A program made the position numbers and the translations under genes. Below the pieces are notes generated by a model, which worked only from the letters and a program-made list of their open reading frames with translations, did not search any database and was not told the DNA's origin. Shown in pieces: positions 53,859 to 61,863 of a stretch of 64,000 nt of DNA (the stretch's first letter is position 1; the number at the start of each line of letters is the position of its first letter). The DNA is from Streptosporangium sandarakinum (lineage in GTDB: Bacteria; Actinomycetota; Actinomycetes; Streptosporangiales; Streptosporangiaceae): NCBI RefSeq assembly GCF_013409935.1, contig NZ_JACCCO010000002.1, forward strand, positions 310,001 through 374,000, written 5' to 3'.

Positions 53859-54629
53859 ATGATGATCGTGGTGGTCGGCGGAACCGGCCTGATCGGGTCG
53901 AAGCTGGTGACGAGGCTGGGCGAGCACGGCCACGAGGCGGTGGCGGCGGCGCCGGGCACCGGCGTCGACACGCTGACCGGCGAGGGGCTGGCCGAGGTGC
54001 TGGCGGGCGCGCAGGTGGTGGTCGACGTGTCGAACTCGCCGTCGTTCGAGAGGGAGGCGGTGCTGAAGTTCTTCGAGACCTCCACGGGCAACCTCCTCGC
54101 GGCGGAGGCGGCGGCGGGTGTGGGTCACCACGTCGCGGTGTCGATCGTGGGAACGGAGCGGATGCCGGACAACGGCTACTTCGCGGCGAAGATCGCCCAG
54201 GAGCGGCTGATCGAGAAGTCGGGGGTCCCGTTCTCGCTCGTGCACTCGACCCAGTTCTTCGAGTTCGCCCGCGGCATCGCCGACGAGGCCACGGTGGACG
54301 GCAAGGTGCACATCGCGCCCGTGCTCTTCCAGCCCATCGCGGGCGACGACGTCGCCCAGGCGGTCGGCCGGATCGCGGTGGGGTCGCCGCTGAACGGCAG
54401 GACCGAGATCGCCGGGCCGGAGCGGTTCCGGATGGACGAGTTCTTCCGCCGGGCGCTGGTCGCCTGGGGCGACCCGCGTGAGGTGGTCACCGACCCGCAC
54501 GCGCGCTACTTCGGCAGCGAGCTGAGCGACCGGTCGCTGGTTCCGGAGGACGGCGCCACCCTCGGCGCGATCCGCTACCACGACTGGCTCGGCGGCGCCG
54601 CCACCGGCGAACAGGCCGACGGAAGGTGA
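53859..54629 (+). CDS. NAD(P)-binding SDR/NmrA-like protein, paralogue 2
   Basis: 256 residues, MMIVVVGGTGLIGSKLVTRLGE, preceded by GAAAGGGA. It matches the 51553 gene throughout (TGVDTLTGEGLAEVLAGAQVVVDV; SIVGTERMPDNGYFAAKIAQE; SLVHSTQFFEFARGI; LFQPIAGDDVAQAV), so one gave rise to the other by duplication. They are separated by the LtrA gene. A run of 9-bp repeats starts 13 bp after its stop. Confidence 0.9.
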   Translation: MMIVVVGGTGLIGSKLVTRLGEHGHEAVAAAPGTGVDTLTGEGLAEVLAGAQVVVDVSNSPSFEREAVLKFFETSTGNLLAAEAAAGVGHHVAVSIVGTERMPDNGYFAAKIAQERLIEKSGVPFSLVHSTQFFEFARGIADEATVDGKVHIAPVLFQPIAGDDVAQAVGRIAVGSPLNGRTEIAGPERFRMDEFFRRALVAWGDPREVVTDPHARYFGSELSDRSLVPEDGATLGAIRYHDWLGGAATGEQADGR

Positions 54630-54642
54630 CCCCGCGTCCACG

Positions 54643-54696
54643 CCGGGATCACCGGGATCACCGGGATCACCGGGATCACCGGGATCACCGGGAGGA
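54643..54696. repeat. 9-bp tandem repeat, five perfect copies plus one variant
   Basis: CCGGGATCA repeats five times at 54643-54687; the sixth unit is CCGGGAGGA, which forms the Shine-Dalgarno of the small ORF that follows. Confidence 0.95.
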
Positions 54697-54699
54697 ATG

Positions 54700-54918
54700 A
54701 TGAGCGTTCCGAGCGGCGGAAACGACGTTCTGCACGAACTCGAGGCCGAGGTCGAGGCGGAGGTGATGCGGGCCGAGGCCGGCCGCCCGGAGGACGTTTC
54801 CAGCCTGCCGGTCACCGACTGGCTGTTCGATCCGACGGACGTCGAACGCGAGGAGATCGGCCTGAGGTCCGCTGGGCGCGACCAAGGCGCTGGAGGACGC
54901 GCCCCGGCCCGGCGGTGA
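54700..54918 (+). CDS. Small acidic hypothetical protein, possibly frameshifted
   Basis: 72 residues from ATG (MSVPSGGNDVLHELEAEVEAEVM); GGGAGGA lies just upstream, and an adjacent ATG (54697) could also serve. The first ~50 residues look protein-like (acidic helix, then TDWLFDPTDVEREEIGL). The last 20 are G/R-rich, while another frame from about 54863 reads GPLGATKALEDAPRPGGDG and stops at TAG 13-16 bp later, at the insertion site of the mobile element. A one-base indel near 54860 is possible. Not recognised as a known family. Confidence 0.5.
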   Translation: MSVPSGGNDVLHELEAEVEAEVMRAEAGRPEDVSSLPVTDWLFDPTDVEREEIGLRSAGRDQGAGGRAPARR

Positions 54919-54941
54919 CGGCCGGACGGTCTAGTGCCGCA

Positions 54942-56066
54942 TCAAGCAACGTTTGCCCTGTTGACGACGGCGCGTAGACGTCGGTCGTCGGCGTGGCGGT
55001 TTCGCCAGATGATGTAGCGGCGGATCATGCTGCCTTGTTCTTTGTGGTCGGCGTGGTCGGTGCCGTCGAGGGTGAAGTAGCGCAGGGCGGTGAACTGGGC
55101 TTCGATCCGGTTGAGCCAGGAGGAGTTCGTCGGGGTGTAGGCGATCTCGACGTTGTTTGCTGCGGCCCAGGTGCCGACGCGCTGGCATTTCTTCGTGGTC
55201 AGGTGTGGGGAGAAGTTGTCGCAGACGATCGCGATCCGTACTGTTGGCGGGTAGAGGGTGCGGCAGAACTCCAGGAACTGGGTGCGCCGCTTGACCGGCT
55301 TGATGTGTCCATAGAGCTTGTCCTTGGCCAGGTCGAGGGCTGCGAACAGATGCCGCACTCCGCCGTAACGGTTGTAGGTCGCCCGCCGGCGTCGACGCGG
55401 TTCGTGGGCAGGGTCCTTCTGCTTGCCGTCGCGCTCGGCCCACTGCCGGCCCGGGTGGGGCATCAGATTGAGCGGGCCGAACTCATCCATGCAGAAGACG
55501 ACGTCGGGCTCACCGTCCTCGGGTGTGACCTCACCATCGGCGATCGCGTAGAGGTGTTCGACGCGGGCCTTCTTGGCTGCGTAGTCCGGATCGCGGGAGG
55601 TCTTCCAGGTCTTCAGGCGTTGAAACGAGACGCCTTCCTCGTGGAGCAGGATGCGCAGGCCCTCGTGGCTGATGTCGTCGACCACCCCCTCGGCGACCAG
55701 GAAGTCCGCCAGCTTGGTCAGGCTCCAGGTCGAGAACGGCAGGTCGTGCTCGGTCGGCTTCGACTTGGCGATCTTCTTGATCTCGCGCCGCTCGGGCAGC
55801 GTGAACGTTCTGGGCCGGCCGCCGGAGTACTTCGGATACAGAGATTCGAAGCCGTCGGTGTTGAAGTTGTGGATCACGTCCCGGACCCGGTCGTCGCTGG
55901 TGAACGAGACCTCGGCGATCCGCGCCGCTGGCATGCCCTGAGCGGACAGCAGCACCATCTGGGCCCGCCGCCAGGTCACCACCGACCCGGTGCCCCTGCG
56001 GATGATCCGCAGCAGCCGTTCTCCCTCAGCATCATCAATCTCACGCAAACGCACCGGTGCGGCCAT
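54942..56066 (-). CDS. IS630-family transposase
   Basis: 374 residues starting MAAPVRLREIDDAEGERLL. The N-terminal HTH region (RRAQMVLLSAQGMPAARIAEVSFTSDDRVRDVIHNFN) is followed by a DDE core: D in VVFCMDEFGPL, D in IAIVCDNFSPH and E in NSSWLNRIEAQF, spaced as in IS630/Tc1. The frame is intact, so the element may still move. The last codons (RANVA) are inside the left inverted repeat. A longer frame extends upstream but crosses the divergent promoter region. Confidence 0.95.
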   Translation of the reverse strand: MAAPVRLREIDDAEGERLLRIIRRGTGSVVTWRRAQMVLLSAQGMPAARIAEVSFTSDDRVRDVIHNFNTDGFESLYPKYSGGRPRTFTLPERREIKKIAKSKPTEHDLPFSTWSLTKLADFLVAEGVVDDISHEGLRILLHEEGVSFQRLKTWKTSRDPDYAAKKARVEHLYAIADGEVTPEDGEPDVVFCMDEFGPLNLMPHPGRQWAERDGKQKDPAHEPRRRRRATYNRYGGVRHLFAALDLAKDKLYGHIKPVKRRTQFLEFCRTLYPPTVRIAIVCDNFSPHLTTKKCQRVGTWAAANNVEIAYTPTNSSWLNRIEAQFTALRYFTLDGTDHADHKEQGSMIRRYIIWRNRHADDRRLRAVVNRANVA

Positions 56067-56167
56067 GCCCGCATACTGGCTGGTTTCCCGGACGGCGTTA
56101 TAGCAGTATGCCCACAAGATACTGAACAGAGCACTCTTATCTGCCTGAAGCGTCACCGAAGGAACAC

Positions 56168-56944
56168 ATGGACACTGGCTTCGACAACACCGCCTGGCGC
56201 TACGGACCGCTGGCAACCCTGTTCTACGAACTCGACAAGCCGATCGGCACCTCGTTCGGAGACGTCGAGTTCTACGCCGACCGCCTGCGGAACGTGTCCG
56301 GCCCCATCCTGGAACCCGCCGTGGGCACCGGCCGAATCCTGATCCCCCTGCTCGAACAGGGACTGACCGTGCGCGGCTACGACACCTCGGTCTCCATGCT
56401 GGAACAGTGCCGCGTCAACTGTGCCCAGCGAGGTGTGAAGGCCGATGTCTTCGAGGGTGACATGACCACGCACCACGACCCCGGCGCCTTCGAAGCGATC
56501 GTGATCCCCACCGGGTCCTTCGCCCTGCTTCCCGACCGTGAAAGCGCGCAGACCGCACTCACCGTCATGCACGAAAACCTGGCTCCAGCAGGCCGGCTGA
56601 TCGTCGACATCGAACCTCCGTCCGCGGGCACAGCCCCCGACAACGGACCGGTCCCCCACCAGTGGAGTGGCAGCGATCTCGTCACCCTCACCACCTGGCG
56701 CACGCACGTGGACCCGGTGGCCCAGCGCACCACCCGCTGGCTTCGCTACGAAGCCTGGAAGGACGGCACCCTGACACGCACCGAGCTCCAGATTTTCTCC
56801 CTGCTGTGGTTCGGGCTGGCCGAGTTCACAGCCATGCTGCACCAGGCGGGCTTCGCAAATGTCAGCGTCCACGGCGGCTACCGAGCAGGCACCGCACCAA
56901 CAGCCGCAGACGACGTGTGGACCTTCGAGGCCACCCGTACATAG
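56168..56944 (+). CDS. Class I SAM-dependent methyltransferase, IS passenger
   Basis: 258 residues starting MDTGFDNTAWRYGPLATLFYEL. Motif I is ILEPAVGTGRILIPLLEQG, followed by VRGYDTSVSMLEQC and VFEGDMTTH; the C-terminal part has FSLLWFGLAEFTAMLHQAGF. It is a small-molecule-type methyltransferase with no DNA-recognition domain. It is divergent from the transposase with a 101-bp shared promoter region and ends 28 bp before the right inverted repeat, so it is carried by the element. Substrate unknown; resistance or host-signal modification are guesses. Confidence 0.88.
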   Translation: MDTGFDNTAWRYGPLATLFYELDKPIGTSFGDVEFYADRLRNVSGPILEPAVGTGRILIPLLEQGLTVRGYDTSVSMLEQCRVNCAQRGVKADVFEGDMTTHHDPGAFEAIVIPTGSFALLPDRESAQTALTVMHENLAPAGRLIVDIEPPSAGTAPDNGPVPHQWSGSDLVTLTTWRTHVDPVAQRTTRWLRYEAWKDGTLTRTELQIFSLLWFGLAEFTAMLHQAGFANVSVHGGYRAGTAPTAADDVWTFEATRT

Positions 56945-57000
56945 CGCGCCTGCCCTCACCGGCAAGCCGCCCGGGCGAACGTTGCTTGATGCGGCACTAG

Positions 57001-57658
57001 ATTCTGTTCTTCGAGTGACCTCGGGGCGGGAACCGGAACCGGTTCCCGCCCCCTTCACTTCCGGTGCTCTCGCCGCCTTCAGCGCGCGGTGGTGAGCGGA
57101 AACGCGGAATCCCGTCCGCCGTGGACGGCGGCAGTGATTCGAGAACATCGCGGTCACGAGCTCGTCGGCGCCGAACGAAGACCGTTGCGGCGCTATGAAA
57201 CTTTCATTCACCGACAAATCCGCGGCAGAGCCGTCATTTGCATCGTTCCTTCGGGTTTCCGCAGCTCACCGCCCGGATCGATGTCCACCGGCACGGCTTT
57301 CCGGGGGCGTTCCCAGGGCTCCGGCACGCCGCCCGGCCCGGACCGGGTGGATTTTCAGCGCGCGGCCTTGCCAACCCGAAAGGGCCGCCCTATCTTTCAC
57401 TGGAAAGCGCTTTCCTATACAAAGGCCGCCCCGACGGAGGCGACCTTCGCACCGCGGCGGGAGCACGGTCGCGGCGGCCCCGCGGCCGGCACCGGCGCCC
57501 CGCGGAGCCGGGCCGCGGCTGAACCACCGCCCCCGTCCACATCGAAAAACGCTCGCACCCCCTGCCCGGCGACGGGTCGCCGACGCCAACGGTCCGCCGG
57601 AACACCCCGGACATGGAGCGGCGCCATCCGGAACTCAACAACGAAAGGGACGTCGATC
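57001..57658. other. Long leader/promoter region of the pectate lyase gene
   Basis: 658 bases without a supported gene. It contains the LacI-type operator at 57402-57415, a nearby TATACA (57416-57421), and TGAAACTTTCA (57198-57208), a small palindrome. From the presumed transcription start (~57427) to the ATG is a ~230-nt leader whose open frames are R/P-rich and not protein-like. Confidence 0.45.
57402..57415. promoter_or_regulatory. LacI-family operator overlapping the pectate lyase promoter
   Basis: GGAAAGCGCTTTCC is a perfect 14-bp palindrome with the AAGCGCTT centre typical of LacI/CebR-type sugar repressors. It sits between a TCTTTC-like -35 (57393) and a TATACA -10 (57416), the classic position for repression. 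No LacI gene lies in the window. Confidence 0.65.
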
Positions 57659-59188
57659 ATGAGGCGACCAGTCGCGCTGCGACTCTGTGCGGCGCTGGCC
57701 ACGACGGCCGTTGCGGCCGCGACCGGCACGATCCTGTCGTTACCCGGCGCGTCGGCGGCGGCCGGCGGCGCCACCGGCTACGCGACCCAGAACGGCGGGA
57801 CCACCGGTGGCGCGGGCGGGCAGACGGTACGGGCCACCACGGGGACCGCGATCCACCAGGCCCTGTGCAGCCGGGCCGGCAGCAGCACCCCGATCACCAT
57901 CGAGGTCGAAGGAATCATCAACCACGCCAACACCGCCAAGGTGTCGGGCGGCAGTTGCAACACCGCCGACGGCGTGATCGAGCTCAAGCAGATCAGCAAC
58001 GTCACGATCATCGGGGTCGGCGGCGGAGCCGTCTTCGACCAGGTGGGCATCCACATCCGCGAGGCCGGCAACATCATCATCCAGAACGTGACGGTCCGGA
58101 ACGTCAAGAAGTCGGGCTCGCCCACGTCCAACGGCGGCGACGCCATCGGCATGGAGAGCGACGTCCGCAACGTCTGGGTCGATCACGCCACCCTGGAGGC
58201 TTCGGGCGGGGAGCCGGAGGGCTTCGACGGCCTCTTCGACATGAAGGACAACACCCAGTACGTGACCCTGTCCTACAGCATCCTGCGCAACTCCGGCCGC
58301 GGCGGCCTCGTCGGGTCCAGCGAGAGCGACCGCTCGAACGGCTTCATCACCTACCACCACAACCTGTACGAGAACATCGACTCCCGCACGCCCCTGCTGC
58401 GCGGCGGCGTAGCCCACATCTACAACAACCACTACGTGCGCCTCAACGAGTCCGGCATCAACTCCCGGGCCGGAGCCCGCGCCAAGGTGGACAACAACTA
58501 CTTCAAGGACTCCAAGGACGTCCTGGGCACCTTCTACACCAGCGAGGCCGGCTACTGGCAGGTCAGCGGCAACATCTTCGACAACGTGACCTGGTCCGGC
58601 CCCGGCAGCGAGACCAACCCCGCCGGCCCCGACCCACGGTCCAACACCACCGTCGACATCCCCTACCCCTACAGCCTCGACGGCGCGAGCTGCGTGCCGG
58701 ACATCGTGGGCCGGACGGCGGGCGCCGGCAAGGGGCTGAAGGTGTCGAACGGCAGCTGCTCACCGCAGACCCCCACCCCGGGACCCACCACCACCCCCAC
58801 CACCGGGCCGACCCAGCCCGGCGGGACCAACCTCAGCCTCGGAGCCGGCGCCGACGGATCCAGCAAGGCGAGCGGGACGAGCTACGGCAACGTGCGGGAC
58901 GGTGACATGAGCACCCACTGGTCGCCGTCCGGCTCGACCGGTTCCATCTCGATCAAGTGGGACTCCCCCACCGCGGTATCCAAGATCAACATCCGGGAGG
59001 CTTCGGGGTCCGCGGGCGGCATCAGGACCTGGAGGGTCGTCAACGCCGACACCGGCGCCGTCCTGACCTCGGGCAGCGGGGCGGGCGTCATCACCTTCCC
59101 CCGGACCTCGCTACGCAAGATCACCTTCGAGATCACCGGCTCGACCGGAACGCCGAAGGTCGCCGAGTACGAGACCTACGCCGGATGA
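57659..59188 (+). CDS. Secreted pectate lyase (PL1) with C-terminal discoidin/CBM domain
   Basis: 509 residues behind GAAAGGGA. A signal peptide (ALRLCAALATTAVAAATGT; cleavage likely after ASA) precedes the PL1 right-handed beta-helix: DGVIELKQISNVTIIGVGGGAV, NVWVDHATLEASGG, YHHNLYENIDSRTPLLRGG, VAHIYNNHYVRLN. The helix ends near residue 365. A T/P linker (PTPGPTTTPTTGP) leads to a ~120-residue F5/8-type discoidin domain (RDGDMSTHWSPSG; KITFEITGSTG). It cuts polygalacturonate by beta-elimination outside the cell and binds polysaccharide through the last domain. Control by a LacI-type repressor is likely. Confidence 0.94.
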   Translation: MRRPVALRLCAALATTAVAAATGTILSLPGASAAAGGATGYATQNGGTTGGAGGQTVRATTGTAIHQALCSRAGSSTPITIEVEGIINHANTAKVSGGSCNTADGVIELKQISNVTIIGVGGGAVFDQVGIHIREAGNIIIQNVTVRNVKKSGSPTSNGGDAIGMESDVRNVWVDHATLEASGGEPEGFDGLFDMKDNTQYVTLSYSILRNSGRGGLVGSSESDRSNGFITYHHNLYENIDSRTPLLRGGVAHIYNNHYVRLNESGINSRAGARAKVDNNYFKDSKDVLGTFYTSEAGYWQVSGNIFDNVTWSGPGSETNPAGPDPRSNTTVDIPYPYSLDGASCVPDIVGRTAGAGKGLKVSNGSCSPQTPTPGPTTTPTTGPTQPGGTNLSLGAGADGSSKASGTSYGNVRDGDMSTHWSPSGSTGSISIKWDSPTAVSKINIREASGSAGGIRTWRVVNADTGAVLTSGSGAGVITFPRTSLRKITFEITGSTGTPKVAEYETYAG

Positions 59189-59248
59189 CGGCGGGCCCCG
59201 CCGCCCGCCCGGGACCGGCGCCTCCGGTTCCGGGCGGGTGCGGGCACG

Positions 59249-59271
59249 GGCCGGCGGGCCGGCCGCCGGCC
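59249..59271. terminator. Hairpin after the pectate lyase gene
   Basis: GGCCGGCGG (59249-59257) pairs with CCGCCGGCC (59263-59271) around a 5-nt loop, 60 bp after the stop and between convergent genes. Confidence 0.55.
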
Positions 59272-59447
59272 GACGAGGCGAGCCGGTCCCGCCCGCAGCC
59301 TCGCGACCCTCACAGCCCTCATACGCGCGATCCGGGCGGGGAACCCGTCGAGCGCGCGGCTCGGAGGGCGGACGGCTCATGCCGTCGCGGTGAAGCGCAG
59401 AGGACGGACGACCGGCCGCGTATCGGATGGCGGTCAGGGCCGCGGCG

Positions 59448-59984
59448 CTACGCCGGGAGGGCCGACCCGGCGCGGACCCTCACCACCGAGCCGCTGATGT
59501 CCTGGGCGTGGCGGATCAGGTTGAGGATCGGGCACACCCGCTCGACCTCGGCGTGCAGGCGGGCCAGCTCCTCGTCCGAGGCGGGTGAGTCGATCAGCAC
59601 CTCGTAGCGGAAGTTCTGCGGGTACACCGGGATTCCGTTCTCGCCCGGCCGCTGGGCCGCGGGATCGTACTCGGCGCGCACGTCCACCTCCAGCGAGTCG
59701 AGCGGTATCCCCGACTCGGCCGCTTTGATCAGGAAGACGTGGGTGACGCAGCTTCCCAGCACACCCGCCTGCAGCTCGGGGGAGCCCGGGCCGAGGTCGT
59801 ATCCGGCGAAGTCGGGTCCGCTGTCGCTGAGGATCTGGAAGTCCCTGATCCTGATGCGCCGGATTCCGCTGCGGCCCTCGGCCGTGACGTGGGCGTGCAG
59901 CGGGACGGGGCCCCGCTCGGGGGACTCCCGGCGGGCCAGCAGGGCCGTGCGCTTCTGCGACAGGTAGTCGCGGAGGGTGCTCAT
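59448..59984 (-). CDS. OsmC-family protein
   Basis: 178 residues starting MSTLRDYLSQKRTALLARRE. The OsmC fold is shown by GSPELQAGVLGSCVTHVFLIKAAESGIPLDSLEVDVRAEYD (catalytic-type cysteine in LGSCVTHV), then VERVCPILNLIRHAQ with a second cysteine. Such proteins reduce organic hydroperoxides. It is the last gene of a minus-strand operon with other thiol peroxidase-like proteins and an FMN oxygenase, beginning 17 bp after the preceding stop. Confidence 0.9.
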   Translation of the reverse strand: MSTLRDYLSQKRTALLARRESPERGPVPLHAHVTAEGRSGIRRIRIRDFQILSDSGPDFAGYDLGPGSPELQAGVLGSCVTHVFLIKAAESGIPLDSLEVDVRAEYDPAAQRPGENGIPVYPQNFRYEVLIDSPASDEELARLHAEVERVCPILNLIRHAQDISGSVVRVRAGSALPA

Positions 59985-60001
59985 ACGGGTGGATCTCCGT
60001 T

Positions 60002-60643
60002 TCAGGTCAGCGTCACAGGGCCGAGAGGGGTGAGCAGCACCGCTCTCAGCGCGGGTTCCGGGCCCTCGGCGACGTCGAGCCGTACGTCCAGCGCGGCCAG
60101 GTCGCGGCGGAGTCCGGCGGGGTCGGGGTGGGCGGCGGCGAAGGAGTCCAGGCTCAGCTCGGGCAGCCCGGAGGCGGCGGGGTGGGGGGTACGGCCCCAG
60201 TCGATGAGGAACGGCACCGGTCTGACCGCTGCCGGGTCGTCGCGGCGGGTCAACCGCCACTCCAGCAGCGTCCCGCCGGGCGTGCGCCGGGAGAGCGGCC
60301 GGACGTCGCCGGGGTCGTGGCCGCGTTCCCGCGCCCGCCGTACCGCGGCGTCGATGTCACCGGGGTGGACGGCCCAGGCGACGAGGCGCGGCTCGCGGAG
60401 GGAGTCCAGGCCGAAGGCGCGCGGGCGGGTGTCGGGCCCGGCCGCCGGATCGGGGCCGATGATCTCCAGGTAGGAGGAGGGGCCGAGGCCGACGAGGTGG
60501 TTGGCGGTGCCGCCGGGGTGGCTGCCGCCCGCCACCGGGGTGACGCCGGTGCGCTCGGCGAACTCGGCGACGCCGGCGAGCAGGTCCGGCACCGCGTAGA
60601 CGAGGTGGTCGAGATGGGGGTCGATGGTCGTACCGGTGGTCAC
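60002..60643 (-). CDS. Glyoxalase/VOC-like domain protein
   Basis: 213 residues from a GTG that overlaps the upstream stop (GTGA). It opens MTTGTTIDPHLDHLVYAVPDLL and continues GGSHPGGTANHLVGLGPSSYLEIIGPD, the glyoxalase-like (PF13468-type) pattern with metal-binding H and E. A second half reads HPDPAGLRRDLAALDVRLDVAEG. Reaction unknown; position in the operon suggests a lyase or isomerase step after oxygenation. Confidence 0.85.
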   Translation of the reverse strand: MTTGTTIDPHLDHLVYAVPDLLAGVAEFAERTGVTPVAGGSHPGGTANHLVGLGPSSYLEIIGPDPAAGPDTRPRAFGLDSLREPRLVAWAVHPGDIDAAVRRARERGHDPGDVRPLSRRTPGGTLLEWRLTRRDDPAAVRPVPFLIDWGRTPHPAASGLPELSLDSFAAAHPDPAGLRRDLAALDVRLDVAEGPEPALRAVLLTPLGPVTLT

Positions 60644-61209
60644 CGGTCCTCCTCCTTCACTGGTTCGCCGAGTGAGAGCATGAGCCGGTTGGCCCAGTTG
60701 AAGAACGCGGCGGCGTTGATGACGTCGCTGATCTCCAGGTCGTCGAGCCCCGCGGCGCGCAGTGCGGCGAGGTGTCCGGCGGTGAGTTCGCCCGGGGTGG
60801 CGGTGAGCGCCGCCGACGCGTCGATGATCGCCCGCCATCGGTCGTCCTGCCGTGCGTGGACGCCCTCGTCGAGCAGCCGCTGTACGTCGCCGGGCCGCCT
60901 GGAGTGGTGCGCGGCGAAGCGCGCGTGCACCGAGGCGCAGAACACGCAGCCGTTCCGGCGGGAGGTGGCCGTGGCGGCCAGCTCGCGTTCGGCCCGCGGC
61001 AGTCCGCCGTCGGCGTTGTGGAAGATGTCGTTGTCGGTCACCGTACGCGCGTGGAGGATTCGCGGGTCGCGGGCGAGGAGGCGGAAGTACGGCGACGCGG
61101 CGCGCGCCCTGTCGACCAGTGCCTCGCGGTGCTCGTCGGTGAGCTCATCGGCGGCCGGCGGCTCCAGCCACGGTGTCCAGCCGAGCTGTTCCCGGGTGAA
61201 ACCGGTCAT
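60640..61209 (-). CDS. Alkylhydroperoxidase-domain protein (Avi_7169-like)
   Basis: 189 residues starting MTGFTREQLGWTPWLEPPAA. The AhpD/CMD core has the redox pair CVFCASVHARFAAHH, with the proximal histidine two residues on. This N-terminal WxPW pattern belongs to the AhpD-like subfamily that travels with the CMD protein encoded next and a luciferase-like monooxygenase (recalled family association). It overlaps both neighbours by four bases. Confidence 0.87.
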   Translation of the reverse strand: MTGFTREQLGWTPWLEPPAADELTDEHREALVDRARAASPYFRLLARDPRILHARTVTDNDIFHNADGGLPRAERELAATATSRRNGCVFCASVHARFAAHHSRRPGDVQRLLDEGVHARQDDRWRAIIDASAALTATPGELTAGHLAALRAAGLDDLEISDVINAAAFFNWANRLMLSLGEPVKEEDR

Positions 61210-61817
61210 GCGGCGGCCCCCAGCAGACGCAGTCCGGCGGCGACCCGGACCTGGAAGCTGAGAAAGGCCACGAGCTGCGAGAGCGTGACGATGCCTGTGG
61301 AGCTCCAGCCCGCACGGCGCAGCGCGTCGAGGGCCTCCCTGCTCGCCTCGCGGGGCCGGAACACGAGCAGGTGCGCGTGCTCGAACGCGGCGGTGAGGCG
61401 TGCGCCCAGCGCGCCGGGGTCGCCGACGCGGTGGCGCGGTCCTTCGACGCTCTCCTCCGGCGCCGCGACGCCCGCCGGATAGACCCCGTAGGGTCCGGTG
61501 GCGGCGCCCGCCTCGACCTCGGCCCGTACGGCCGCCGACAGGCCCGGGGCGAGGTCGGCCAGCCGCTCCGCGTAGAAGCCGGCGGCGGGGGCGGCGCGGT
61601 GCAGCCCGGTCACGAAGGCGGCGATCGCGTTCCGCTCGACGAGCGTGACCTCGGTCTCCGTGTCGGGGGCGAACAGCGCGTCGAAGCTGCGCTGGGCGTG
61701 CTCGCGGGCGCCCGGCCGCCGGTGGCGGAGCCGGTCGAGGGATGAGCCGGGCGTGATCCCGGCCAGCCGGTCGATGACGTCGGTAGTGCCTGCGGTGCCG
61801 GGGATGTCGAGGGTCAT
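61206..61817 (-). CDS. CMD-domain protein (Avi_7170-like)
   Basis: 203 residues starting MTLDIPGTAGTTDVIDRLAG. It resembles carboxymuconolactone decarboxylase-type proteins (VTLVERNAIAAFVTGLH; HAHLLVFRPREASREALDALRRAGWSSTGIVTLSQLVAFLSFQVRVAAGLRLL) but lacks the CxxC pair of its partner. The two probably form a hetero-oligomer. Its stop overlaps the start of the next gene (ATGA). Confidence 0.84.
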   Translation of the reverse strand: MTLDIPGTAGTTDVIDRLAGITPGSSLDRLRHRRPGAREHAQRSFDALFAPDTETEVTLVERNAIAAFVTGLHRAAPAAGFYAERLADLAPGLSAAVRAEVEAGAATGPYGVYPAGVAAPEESVEGPRHRVGDPGALGARLTAAFEHAHLLVFRPREASREALDALRRAGWSSTGIVTLSQLVAFLSFQVRVAAGLRLLGAAA

Positions 61818-61863
61818 GCGGGGCTCGTTCCTGCCGGGGCGTACGGGTCTCGTGCCGTCGTGG

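Larger units (their letters stand above)
54934..56997. mobile_element. IS630-family element with a passenger methyltransferase
   Basis: Terminal inverted repeats of 25 bp, GTGCCGCATCAAGCAACGTT at each end with one mismatch beyond, bound 54934-56997. TA flanks both ends (54932-54933 and 56998-56999) within CTAG, the target preference of IS630-type DDE transposases. At ~2.06 kb it is nearly twice a simple IS630 (~1.1 kb). The extra length carries a divergent SAM methyltransferase gene inside the repeats. Base composition inside is visibly less G+C-rich than its surroundings. Confidence 0.92.
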
